This document shows positions 32,385 to 42,151 of a stretch of 64,000 nucleotides of DNA, one piece after another. A model generated the notes under the pieces. That model was not told where the DNA came from and did not search any database. It worked only from the letters and a program-made list of their open reading frames with translations. The translations under genes and the position numbers were made by a program. Source of the stretch: Lolium rigidum (lineage: Eukaryota > Streptophyta > Magnoliopsida > Poales > Poaceae); the NCBI RefSeq assembly GCF_022539505.1, contig NC_061508.1, forward strand, positions 339,835,484 through 339,899,483. The letters are read 5' to 3'. Each line of letters begins with the position of its first letter. Within the stretch, counting starts at the first letter, position 1.

Positions 32385-34871
32385 CTACGCCCATGGTTGT
32401 GGAGGAGGAGAGGCATCTTTTGGTGCATGGTTTGATGCATGATATACTACTTGTGAGTATGCTGAAACGTTACTCTCTTCTGGCCCGGTTAGAGCAGCAC
32501 GAGAGCTGCCTCCATCCTGCCTGTTTTCTGCTACCGACGGCCCTCCTAGGGAAGCGTCGATTGCGCCGTCGTCTTCCGTCTGTCCCGGACTGGCCCTTGA
32601 TTGCAATGACATACTGTCTGCAGCACTAGCCACAAACGTCCTTCCTTCCATCGCTCCTGGAACGATGCCTCCTATCGACAAGCCTTTACGCTGAGCGAAC
32701 TCGTCCGCCTCTGCTCGTCTTGGCCTAGCAGGCAGAGCAACCGGTGCAGCTCCTTCCGGCCTGCCGCCATCTGGTCCTCCTGGCCGAGCTTCACTTGCTA
32801 GGTCGCTGCTGCTGCCTTCGGGCCCTCCTGCAGGACTTCCTAGCTGAGTGCCTCCAGGCCTTCCTGGACACCCGTGATCAACTTCTTCTGGCCGAGATGG
32901 CCTTCTGGTGTCACTTCCTAGCCGATCGCTAGAGGCGTTCCTCGCTACGATGCTCCCTGGAGACCGTTCGACCTCTCCATCGCCAGAAGCAGCTGCACGC
33001 ACACCAGAACTCCTGGTCGCGACGTCCGTATATGGAGTCGCTTGTGCTGCGTGCATGTCACCGGCGCCTTTGCCGGTACTCGTGTCCACGTCGTCACGAG
33101 ATTTTGTGCCTTGATCATCTGCATGTTCACAACCACTGTACGCAATAGTAAATATCTCTTCCGGTTCCGTGGAGTTCCAGATCCATGACAAGTCTTTCTC
33201 GAAGACTACGTCGCACGCAACAATCACCTTATTTGTCGAGGGATTGCACAAACGGTATGCTTTCGAGCCTTCTTCATAGCCAGTCATGATCATTGGAGTA
33301 CTCCGTTCCGCCAAGTTTCTTTTATGGCTGGACACCGTCTTGACATGCGCCACACACCCGAAAGTGCGAAGATGATCAACCGAGGGCTTTCGTCCGTACC
33401 ATGCTTCGTACGGAGTCCCACCAACCATACTCCTAGTTGGTGCCCTGTTCAGCAAGTAGACAGCTGTGTTAACTGCCTCACCCCAGAACTTTCCTGGCAA
33501 GCCTTTGCTTTCCATCATGCTCCGCGCCATGGCCACCACCTTATGCTTAAATTCACCACCCCGATCTATGAGTAGGGACTTCTTCGCCCTCGCCTTGACC
33601 TCTCCAGCTTCCTTGATCTTCTCGAATGCTTGTATAGCTTGATCCTTACTTTTCAGCAACACAATCCACATGTATTGGCTGTGATCATCCACCACAAGCA
33701 TGAAGTACTCATTACCGGACGGGGTTGCGGGTGAAATTGGACCGCATATATCGCCATGAACGAGCTCCAAAGCTTCACTTGCCTCATCCGTGGTTTCACG
33801 TGGGTACGGGGCACTCCGTTGCTTCTCGACGACACCTTCGTCGCATAGCTTGTCCACGTGATCCACACACGGTAGACCGTGATCCGTCACAATCTCCGTA
33901 GCCGGTGATGGAGGAGGTAGCTCCTCCTCGTCCTTCTGCTCGCATACTTCGAGCATCAGCATCATCGGTCCATCATCTCCTTCCTGGGCGATGAGAGCCC
34001 TTTCCTTCGGCTTCGGTGGTTTCCGGCAATCAACCTTGAAGTGACCGAGCTTGCCGCAGTTATGACATCTTACTTTCTTGATGTCAAACTTCCTCCTCGG
34101 CGAAGCATCATCCTCGTCCTCCCCTGCGATGTACTTTTTCGCTGGGCGAGAAACTTCTTCATCACTTCTGCCGCTAGATGCCTTATCGCCCTTCTCTTTG
34201 GCGACCACCGTCTGCCACTGGGCACGGGAAAGCATTACGTGCTCTTCCGGTACCAAATCACCATAGGTGATCTTCATCCGCTCGTCATGAGCCTTGAACC
34301 GTCCAACTAGATCATCCATCGTGAGAGTCTTGAGATCAACGCACTGCTCGATCGCCGAAACAACGGACAAGTAACGCGGCGGCGCCGCGCGAAGGAAACG
34401 CCTTACGATCGAGATCTCCTCGAGCTTCTCGTCGAGTGCGCGAATCCCATTGACCAATGTAGCGACCCTCGAAGCGAAGGCGTCCACCGTCTCATCTTCT
34501 CCCATCTCCAGATTCTCGTACTTCTTCTGCAAGGTTTGTAGGGTCGCCTCGCGGACGCGCTCGTGACCAAGATTTAGCGTCTTGATCGTCTCCCACGCCT
34601 CCTTTGCAGATTTCTTCGAGATCAGGTGCTGCTTCACGTCCATCGGCATCACCGAGCAGATGGCCGTGAGTGCCTGTCGGTCCTTGCGGTACTCCGACGC
34701 GCCCTTCTTGAACTCGTCGCCGCCTGGATCGACAGCTTCCCAGATTTCGTTGGACTCGAGCGCCCACATCATCGTGGTCGCCCACACCGTGTAGTTGTCG
34801 CGGATGTACTGCGGGTACTGCGTCGACACCGGCGCCGCGACGCCTGAATACTCGCCCACTTCCTTCGTCAT
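32385..34871 (-). CDS. Copia gag-integrase polyprotein, open but lacking key parts
   Basis: An uninterrupted frame of 828 codons from ATG at 34871. Residues about 1-260 are a Copia gag (UBN2-like: YPQYIRDNYTVWATTMMWAL, EAWETIKTLNLGHERVREAT). A CCHC zinc knuckle CHNCGKLGHFKVDC lies at about 269-282. Next, without a protease, comes a pre-integrase remnant GLPCVDHVDKLC, and the integrase core with HGDICGP (about 372) and DRGGEF (about 432). The stretch that should hold the catalytic glutamate is absent: DRGGEF passes straight to KVVAMARSMMESKGLPGKFW. After YEAWYGRKPSVDHLRTFGC comes a Pro/Gly/Glu-rich linker of some 200 residues; the last 25 codons or so are flanking DNA. No reverse transcriptase. 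All internal losses keep the frame. As it stands it cannot integrate by itself. Confidence 0.85.
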   Translation of the reverse strand: MTKEVGEYSGVAAPVSTQYPQYIRDNYTVWATTMMWALESNEIWEAVDPGGDEFKKGASEYRKDRQALTAICSVMPMDVKQHLISKKSAKEAWETIKTLNLGHERVREATLQTLQKKYENLEMGEDETVDAFASRVATLVNGIRALDEKLEEISIVRRFLRAAPPRYLSVVSAIEQCVDLKTLTMDDLVGRFKAHDERMKITYGDLVPEEHVMLSRAQWQTVVAKEKGDKASSGRSDEEVSRPAKKYIAGEDEDDASPRRKFDIKKVRCHNCGKLGHFKVDCRKPPKPKERALIAQEGDDGPMMLMLEVCEQKDEEELPPPSPATEIVTDHGLPCVDHVDKLCDEGVVEKQRSAPYPRETTDEASEALELVHGDICGPISPATPSGNEYFMLVVDDHSQYMWIVLLKSKDQAIQAFEKIKEAGEVKARAKKSLLIDRGGEFKHKVVAMARSMMESKGLPGKFWGEAVNTAVYLLNRAPTRSMVGGTPYEAWYGRKPSVDHLRTFGCVAHVKTVSSHKRNLAERSTPMIMTGYEEGSKAYRLCNPSTNKVIVACDVVFEKDLSWIWNSTEPEEIFTIAYSGCEHADDQGTKSRDDVDTSTGKGAGDMHAAQATPYTDVATRSSGVRAAASGDGEVERSPGSIVARNASSDRLGSDTRRPSRPEEVDHGCPGRPGGTQLGSPAGGPEGSSSDLASEARPGGPDGGRPEGAAPVALPARPRRAEADEFAQRKGLSIGGIVPGAMEGRTFVASAADSMSLQSRASPGQTEDDGAIDASLGGPSVAENRQDGGSSRAALTGPEESNVSAYSQVVYHASNHAPKDASPPPQPWA

Positions 34872-35414
34872 GACCTCCCGTTACTAGAAGATCCTTCACG
34901 AGGCTCTGATACCAATTGTTGGCCCAGACCCGGCAGTACTCTCGCCGCTCTGATACCAATTGTTGGCCCAGACCCGGCAGTACTTTCGCCGATCTGATAC
35001 CTAACACAGCCCCTGCCGTCGAGTACTTTCCGACGACCAATGATAAAGTGATTTCCGGCGAGACGTCACGCACGTACGCACGTACTTCCGTTGTGACGTA
35101 CAGACTCAGCTAGCTCAAGCTCTGCCTTGATCGATCTGTTTAAGATCAGCTAGCACTTCTAGTATTGTACTCACGTAACACACAAGACGATCTATAGCCA
35201 CAGGTGCATATCGCACCTTGGTTTCTTTGTATTGATTCCTCAACTCACGGTGGTACTTACAAGGGGCATACACGCATATATATATGCTAGGCAATAAGCT
35301 GATGCTAACCGACTAGGATTAGAACTCTACTCCTACCCGGACTACTACATCAGACACACATACGTATACTACACGTATACGGTTGTGTGGCATACGGAGT
35401 GCTTATTCCTAACA
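32462..35414 (-). mobile_element. Truncated Copia retrotransposon
   Basis: Only the 5' LTR is present (34,917-35,414; 498 bp; TGTTAGG...CCAACA on the minus strand), followed by a methionine tRNA-type primer site and a gag-integrase frame. Reverse transcriptase, RNase H and the 3' LTR are missing. At the left edge the host unit stops after 'cttgtgagtat' and on the right resumes at 'ggcgcaac', so about 14 bp of host sequence, including any target duplication on that side, went with the lost 3' half. Confidence 0.85.
34904..35016 (-). other. Primer-binding site with duplicated LTR edge
   Basis: On the minus strand TGGTATCAGAGCC (34,902-34,914) is the initiator-Met primer site of Copia elements. 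The text 'gctctgataccaattgttgg' plus 'cccagacccggcagtact' occurs at 34,903 and again at about 34,949; a third, partial 'gatctgatacc' follows near 34,994. The LTR edge and primer site are thus tandemly duplicated with a period of about 46 bp. Confidence 0.75.
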
Positions 35415-36276
35415 GGCGCAACACCGACAATCATATCCATCTTGTTACATATTTATGTCCACACATTACCCTCCAATACGGGTTGACATAATAATATTTT
35501 CATATTTAATGTCATTTAAAGTTTATATTACTTTGAGCCGATGGCATGACATGCTGAAAATAACGAGCCCAATTTACACTTTCTAGATGACTTTTATGGT
35601 GACCACCAATGTGTATCTACGTGTTAAAGAACACTTTGGTGTAGTTTTGGTCGAAAAAAACACCATGCCCCATAGTGTGCACCAAATTGGAGGCCTACTT
35701 GAGTACTCTTGGCTCTTTCCTAGCTTCTGTTTTATTTGGCTAAGTTGTATGATGCAACATGTAATGACTATGCGGAACCCTAGGCTTTATTAATCTGAAG
35801 TTAAGCACATGTACGTGATGCGCTTGTTATTAGATTGTTTTTGCGCCGAACAAATCCTTACACTGATACTATATATTCTCTCTCAGGTATAGGTATATCT
35901 GTAAACTGAGTTTTTCAAGTTTGAGAAAGAGAACTTCACCAAAGTCTTGGACATGCTGGAAGCATAATGGAAAAACATATTGTTATAAGGTATATTTATT
36001 GACACAATCAACCATGTTCACTGGTATTTTATATAATAATGTAAACAATTGTGATGAACAAACCACTTGGTTTTGAAATATTATTATAAAAAAAATTCTA
36101 TAGCTACACTATCGATCGAAATGCATGGAGTTGTTACTTCCGCGATTCCCAGTTTTGCATTGTTGAGCTATATGCTCGATATGCGAGGGGTCGGTTCCTA
36201 GTCGGTAGATAGCAATTTGGTGGACGGTATACTATTTGTGAGTATTTAACAATGGCGCAACACCGACAGACGCATC

Positions 36277-37436
36277 TGTTGCGGTCAGAAACCCACCGGC
36301 GAGCAGCGACGGGCAACACAGTAGAGCCGGGAGGCTCCCAGGACTGCGGCTGGCCCTGGTCCCTCGAGCGACGGCCCGCAAAGCCTCGGCACGCACGTCC
36401 GATGCTGGTGCAAGGGCGTGCCACCTGACCTATACCTGGTCAGGAAGGTGATGGATTTGCTTCGCTTAGTTTCCTGCATGGCATACACGTAAACATTAAA
36501 TACGAGTCTCGATCGGCTCTCAGGTTGTCCTGTGGATCGGCTCCTTGAGCCGATCCACCCATGATTCGTACGAGGTGTACGATCACATGGTGGTCCTGCT
36601 TGATCAATATAAAGCTAAAACGACCTACGACGATTTAGGGTTTTCACCACATAATCGGAACATCCTACGCGTGATTGAGCCCGGCGGCCACGCACGGTGA
36701 TCATAAACCGACCCTAGACAAGGCCTAAAAACCAACATGAAGTTGATCCCCGGAACATCTTGTCTAGGGCTAGCAAACTACACCCTACGTGCCACTGGAT
36801 CCTTCAACCCGTTTGTAAGGCCTAACTATGCAGATATTAAACTAATCCTTGAAGAACAAGGAGCAATCATAACGGATCGGATCTACTAAATAATGATCAA
36901 GCGAGGTGCCGCCCTTACACCTAAGATAGGTGTAAGGGCGGCTAGACGTCTAAGGGTTGCACGGACGAAAGCATATGATACGATGAAACAATGCTAACCC
37001 TAAAACATCTATGATGCCTACGTTGCTCGCCATCAACAAGGCTTCAGCACGAGCAACGCATGAACAGCGAATAAACGTGTACTGCCTAGATCGCAAGATG
37101 CGATCTAGGCAGCATGATGCTTACCCGGAAGAAACCCTCGAAACAAGGGAGTTGGCGATGCGCCTAGATTGGTTTGTGGTGAACGTGATTGTTTTTTTTT
37201 CAATAACCCTAGATACATATTTATAGTCCGTAGACTTTCTAACGTGGGAATAGTCCCAACCGTGCACGAGCCAAATTCTATCTAACCGACACGTATCCTA
37301 CTATATTTACAGATACACGGGCAAACTAGCCCAAACTTTGTATACAAGGCCGATTCATGTATTTCTTCCATGTATATTCTTCAAGCCCATCTTAATCGTT
37401 GCCCACCTCTGATCCGGTCAAATTCTGGTGATAACA
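36277..37436 (-). repeat. 3' LTR of the Tat-like element
   Basis: Plus strand begins TGTTGCGGTCAGAAACCC and ends 'ctggtgataaca', giving TGTT...AACA on either strand; 1160 bp. Directly to its right comes the polypurine tract, which fixes the orientation. The plus strand also has 'gatcggctc' words at 36,511 and 36,533 of the kind repeated across the element. Small frames such as that at 37,011-37,226 are not supported. Confidence 0.75.
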
Positions 37437-37452
37437 CATGCCCCCCTGGTTT
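37437..37452 (-). other. Polypurine tract
   Basis: The minus strand reads 'aaccaggggggcatg' immediately before the LTR start TGTTATCACC. A purine run here is where plus-strand DNA synthesis starts in LTR retrotransposons. Confidence 0.7.
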
Positions 37453-37635
37453 TGGAAATGATAATTCCAAAAACACCCTGACTTTCCTCCGTCGGGTCAT
37501 GTCGTGGCAGAGCGGAACCGTCGCAGTACCCTTCACCATGATGACTTGCCTTCTCAACTTCTCGGCAAGATTTGATAGCTTTAACATCACTTCCTCGGAA
37601 ACCGTAGTGGCATTAAATCTCCACTATACCCCCTT

Positions 37636-37643
37636 TATTTAAC
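37636..37643 (+). promoter_or_regulatory. Possible TATA box of the antisense transcript
   Basis: TATTTAAC lies 80 bp before the ATG at 37,723 and about 200 bp inside the LTR edge. It would drive the plus-strand genes, opposite to the element's own transcription. The match is weak and unsupported by expression data. Confidence 0.35.
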
Positions 37644-37722
37644 TGTGTCGAACGGCTCGCCTCTTCATCCCCTTGTTCTGTTCCAACCATCGGCACCAAG
37701 AAAACCCTCTTTCCCTGTAGCA

Positions 37723-38193
37723 ATGTCTTCCTCTTCCTCCGTCTCATCAGGCCTATCTTTCCAATCTTCTTCTTCGAGCGAGCAAGAGTGGGACTTTGAC
37801 TATGTGCCAGATGGCCCACCCGAGGCCCTCGTCGGGTCAGATGGTGACTTACCCCTGACCGATGGGGAGGACAACCTCCAATTCCTCATCGAAGGGGAGC
37901 TGGAGAGCGAGAGCGAAGACGACCTCCACTCCTGGGCGAACTCCACCCCCTCCGACGAGGAGGAGGAAGAAGAAGAAGAGGAGGAAGAGGAGGAAGAGGA
38001 GGAGGATGATTCCTCCTCCTCCGCTGGGTATCCGCCGGCGAAGCGCTTCCGTGCTTGGGCGGACAGCGAGGACGATGATGATGACGAGGAAGAAGAGGCT
38101 CCAGCCGAGGGCTGGGGCAGCAGCGACGAGGAACTCTCCGGAAGCAGCGGCGACGGCAGCTACGACGCCGACGACGAGGCCAGCGAGGATTAG
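37723..38193 (+). CDS. Acidic serine-rich protein encoded antisense in the Tat-like element
   Basis: An intact frame of 156 residues starting MSSSSSVSSGLSFQSSSSSE. It has a serine-rich head, an aromatic motif QEWDFDYVPDGPPEAL (residues about 21-36), a run of about 18 glutamates followed by DD and serines, a short basic patch PPAKRFRAWAD (about 99-109), and a second acidic stretch ending DEASED. An upstream in-frame ATG at 37,645 would add 26 residues; the internal start is preferred because the MSSSSS head is typical of such ORFs. No domain is recognised. The composition suits a chromatin- or histone-binding acidic protein, but that is guesswork. It lies 335 bp upstream of the PMD gene, same strand, and nothing interrupts it. 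Confidence 0.6.
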   Translation: MSSSSSVSSGLSFQSSSSSEQEWDFDYVPDGPPEALVGSDGDLPLTDGEDNLQFLIEGELESESEDDLHSWANSTPSDEEEEEEEEEEEEEEEEDDSSSSAGYPPAKRFRAWADSEDDDDDEEEEAPAEGWGSSDEELSGSSGDGSYDADDEASED

Positions 38194-38527
38194 TAGTGCA
38201 GGATTAGTAGCTCCTGAGCAATCGGCTCTTCTTTTGTTCTTCCTTTCTTGAGCAATCGGCTCTTCATTGTAAAAATCCCTATTATTAATGAAGAAGTGTT
38301 TCCAGTTAATTTTGCCGATAGTCAAAGTCAACCAATCCCCCAAAAGAGCCGATGGCATCGCATCGGCCTTTACCATAAAACACGAGTAAGGCCAACCTAA
38401 TTGTCCCTCCAAACGGTAACCTGCGACCTCTGTCTGAGAAAGCAAACTCAGTTCCCCAAATCGCCGCCCAAGCAGCTCCACGAATCTCAGATCTCAACCG
38501 CGCCGCCCCAATTCCACAGCGCATCAA

Positions 38528-41500
38528 ATGGCGGAATCATCCAACGCCAACGTCATGGTCTCCGGTCTGAAGGTAATCCTTAACCGCCTCTTCGCCATTC
38601 GAATCAGTGTTGGGAATAAACAGCAAACACCTGAATTAATGCCTTATTCCGTGATTAATTTTAGGTTTCAGATATCTTGCTGCCGCACCCTTCTCTCCCA
38701 AACTCTATGTGCCTTGGCCCCCATTCTTCCGAGAGTCCCGCTCACTTAATCTCATGCGAGGCCAATAGAATCCCCTTCGTGAACCAGAATTTAGATCTGA
38801 CTTCCGGGCCGACCGCTCGCGAGCCCGGCCTAATCCTCCCGAAGGTTGGGTGGCATGGTACGAGTAGAGTGTCTAAAAACCATTATGCCACCCGGGAAAC
38901 GATAGGGATAGCCGATGCTTTGTCATTATCATTGTCTCCTCTTGAAAAGAATGAGAACATTCGAAAACCATCGGCTACTTTTGGTCCGATGCACCGAATT
39001 GCTTCATGTTCGGCCATGGCCCCATGACACCAACTCGTTGGACGTGGCCATGATCACGAGCCCGGACATTGCATCCTCAAGCCCCTCTGCCTTTAAATTG
39101 CCAAAGGTCCCTTTCACCCTTTCCTCTAAAACAGAGTGTACAAGCTGGGGCGCCTACCTCAGGCGTTATATGAAAACCAAAGGCCCTGTGACAGAGAGAG
39201 AGCACACGGCCTTCTTGAACTTCTGGCTGGAGCACTTCATATTCTGTGGTCCCTCACTCGCCCCAACCAAGAATTACCTTTCCCTGGCATATGAGCTCGC
39301 CAAAGGTACTCAACTTGGCCTCGGCAAACTATTCCTTGGAGAGGTCTATCGATCTCTTCAACTGATGTCTGTCAAACTGTTCTCCCAAAAGACAGTTAAA
39401 ACAGGAGGCCCCTGGTGGTTTATTCAGCTATGGGCTCAGCTGTACTTTCAAAACCAGATCCCAAACTTCCCACCTTTGGCCACCTGCACCTTCCCAGATG
39501 CTAATGGGAAGGAGATCCGATGCACTAGCTATGGCCAAGCTCTGTATAGTCTCCCAGGCAGCAGGCTGATCCCCAAGGAAGCAGCAGAGTGGTTCAAGAT
39601 TTTCTTCCAAGGCTTGGACAACCTCCTGTTCTTTCCTTATACCGAATCGGAGAACTTTGAGAATCCAGTCTCCTTCCGATTAGACAGCTTTGCCGATGAC
39701 GCTAGCACCCGGCACTTGTACTCTATCATGATCCGTCCTTGCTTTCTCCCGGTTGGCATGAGTACCTCCAACAGGATTATCAAGCCTGGCTATGAGTCTT
39801 ACCAACCGGTGGTAGTATCCCGGCAGCTTGGTCTCGGGCAAGTGCCCCCACACTTCTTTCTCCACCACCTGACAGCAAGCAGAGCTGAACTGCCTGACGT
39901 TCTTACTGGCCAAAGGTGCTATACCTTCTTTGACGCTCTGGCCATTCCAATTCCTCATAACCTCTGTTTCACCACCACTACCGATGGTTTCGAGACCTGG
40001 TGGTCCATGTGGAAGACCGACGCCTTCAGAAGAGCTCTAGGACCGTTGCTGAAGCAACTTGATGCCGAACATGACGTTCCTGCACGCCAGGTACCATTAC
40101 ATATAAATTACTTGCAATGGCTCGTGATGATTGTCTGTAACCTGACTCTATTTCTTGGCAGCAACAGGATGGCCCAGAGCCCACGCAAGCCGATGGCTCC
40201 CCCTTCAAGTTCCTTCCACCAGCCCCGGTGGTTCTCTTCTGCCAGAGCTCGCCACCATTGAAGAAGGTCATAAAGCAGAGCCAGCCGATTTCACTGAAAT
40301 CGGCTCCCAAGAGTAAAGCATCCTCGGGGCCAGTTGCCCCCCGAGCCTCAATCCAGGCGAGGAAGGCAGTGAGGAAAGTAGCTGCCAGAAAGACCCTGAA
40401 GCGCAAAGCTCCTGTCCAAGCAAGCTTGCATGTGAGCTGACTCGTGCCTTGACCAAATTCATCTGTCTTCCCAGTCTTTTGTAACATGGTCGTACTTCTT
40501 CTTACAGACTTCCACTGAAGAGAACTCCAGCGGGGAGGCACAGTCCAGCCCAAGGGACTCGACCCCGGGCGATTCTGGGAGATCCACCACACAGAGCCAG
40601 ACGGATTCGCCAGCGTCGGCTTCTAGGAAAAGGTCGACTCCCGAGCCTGTTGCCCTTCAAGCTCCGATCAAAACAGGGTCACGCGTGAAGCGTCGATGCG
40701 TCAAAAGGGCTCGCAAAGACCCACAAGTTTCCTCGCCAAGCCAGGAGGTTTCAAATGTAATTACTTCACCAGCTCATATTCCATGCCGTCCCGTTGCTAC
40801 TTGGATCGGCTCACCATTTCTTTTGCAGACTAATGGGACCTCTAGCGGGGACGTTGAAGAGGTACCGATGCCATCCGCCATGCTAGACCTAGCCACCTCG
40901 ACGAGCGCGGCTGACCAAGTGGCTAACCTAGCCAAGTCCACCGAAAAGCCGATTATCACAACATCGGATGCTCCTCCTTCTTTGGGAGAAGTACGCTCCA
41001 CTCTCTCGGCTCTACCCTTTTCTTTGTTGTATGCTCATACTGCTCTTGTTCGTCTGTCAGGGTTGTGATCTTTCAAGCTTGCTGACGTTCGATCCCGACT
41101 CCATCGAGCCAGCTACTTCCAAGGCAGGTGAAGAGCCAAGCCCTAGCACGGTCCATCGTCCACTCCAGCGTCTCAAGGCTTTGCTCTCCTCCTCAGTTGA
41201 GACCCTGGTCGAAAACCCCGAGGCAGTCAAGGGCATCCTCGAAGGCATCCAGCCCCATCTCCCGGTGACACTGCAGGTTAAGCTTTGGCCAGCTGTGACT
41301 TTGTCGGTCTTCAGGTCAAGGGTGCGGTCGGCTCGTCAAAGAATTATTCTTCGTCGCGCCCAGCTTCCGTTGAGAGCCGATATTGCAGACAAGTGTCAAC
41401 GGCTCAACGAGAAGAAGGCCGCTTTAGACGCCAAAACCGACACTTCTGCCAATAGTGCCGAACTCGAGATCCTACGCAAGGAACTGGAGAACCTTGAAAA

Positions 41501-41729
41501 GAGGGTCAGGGAGACCAAGCAACTTATCCAAGACAAGGAAACCCTCATTGCTCGCTCTCAAGAGGAAGCAAAAGGCCTCATAGCCGATCTGAAGACCGAT
41601 CTGGCTGAAGTTCGTGCCCTGAGCAGTCAGTTGGTGACGGGCAAAGACGAGGACGACGAGGCTGAGATCGCCGAGGTGGATCGAATCCGTGCCGACGCCC
41701 TTCACGCCCTCAACGCGTTTCTTCAGTAG
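38528..41729 (+). pseudogene. Plant mobile domain (PMD) protein gene, six exons, two 1-bp deletions
   Basis: Exons: 38,528-38,572; 38,665-40,090; 40,162-40,431; 40,508-40,756; 40,829-40,990; 41,061-41,729. Every intron is GT-AG and falls between codons (phase 0). Exon 1 is MAESSNANVMVSGLK. Exon 2 holds the PMD-like globular part (ECTSWGAYLRRYMKTKGPVT, FLNFWLEHFIFCGPSLAP, GGPWWFIQLWAQLYFQNQIP, SFADDASTRHLYSIMIRPCF). Exons 3-5 encode a basic Ser/Lys/Pro-rich linker (AARKTLKRKAPVQ) and exon 6 a coiled coil (LEILRKELENLEKRVRETKQ). Exon 2 is 1426 bp; single-base losses near 38,960 and 39,036 shift the frame twice, and restoring them to 1428 would give about 940 residues, as all other exon lengths divide by three. 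PMD proteins occur in retroelements and in silencing factors of the MAIN family. The gene runs antisense to the surrounding Tat-like element. Confidence 0.75.
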
Positions 41730-42151
41730 AGCCTCTCTGTGTAAACTGATAAATGTTTTGCTGAACTTGTCTAAAGTCGATGGCTGTGCATCGGCTTTTT
41801 ACATTCTGAAGTCGATGTATGTGCATCGGCTATGATTTGCATGTACTGTTTTTTTTTACTGGCCGATTTTTCTATCGGCCCCCAATATTTCACTGCACAT
41901 GTATCGCACATGTTCATCTAATTAGGTGCCCCCCGAGCCGAATCTGCCAGGTAACTGCGGATATCGGCTCTGTAGTTAGCCGAGGCACAGTATTTGAACG
42001 TCGGCTCCGTTAGGACCAATGTTGACTTCTTCCAACTCATCAGCCAACGTAAACCCGTTGCCTGTTAGATCGACGTTGAACACAGGCAGAACGTATGGTG
42101 AGGATAATTTTGGCCGATTGCTGGAATCGGCCTCCATGTTGATTGAATCGC
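41730..42151. other. 3' region of the PMD gene, no gene
   Basis: Non-coding text with four inverted pairs of GCCGAT/ATCGGC words (about 41,778, 41,812, 41,862 and 42,112). It separates the convergent PMD gene and gag remnant. The pol region expected between gag and the antisense genes of a Tat element is missing here. Confidence 0.6.

Larger units (their letters stand above)
32128..36276 (+). repeat. Array unit U3, interrupted by Copia and cut by a Tat element
   Basis: From 32,128 to 32,461 it closely matches U1 23,580-23,910 ('caattttgaaccctcgcttg', 'ggttggggtttagccgtgag', 'atggttgtggaggaggag'). The unit resumes after the Copia element at 35,415 ('ggcgcaacaccgacaatc') and continues with 'gttacatatttatgtccac' (about 35,440), 'gtttttcaagtttgag' (about 35,906) and 'gttgttacttccgcgattcc' (about 36,130). 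It ends where a Gypsy LTR begins at 36,277. A C run of about 17 lies just before it (32,110-32,125). Confidence 0.75.

Noticed and set aside
37849..38481. Minus-strand frame of 210 codons opposite the acidic ORF
   Set aside because: Mirror of the GAG/GAC-rich acidic coding strand; hydrophobic low-complexity product without family support.
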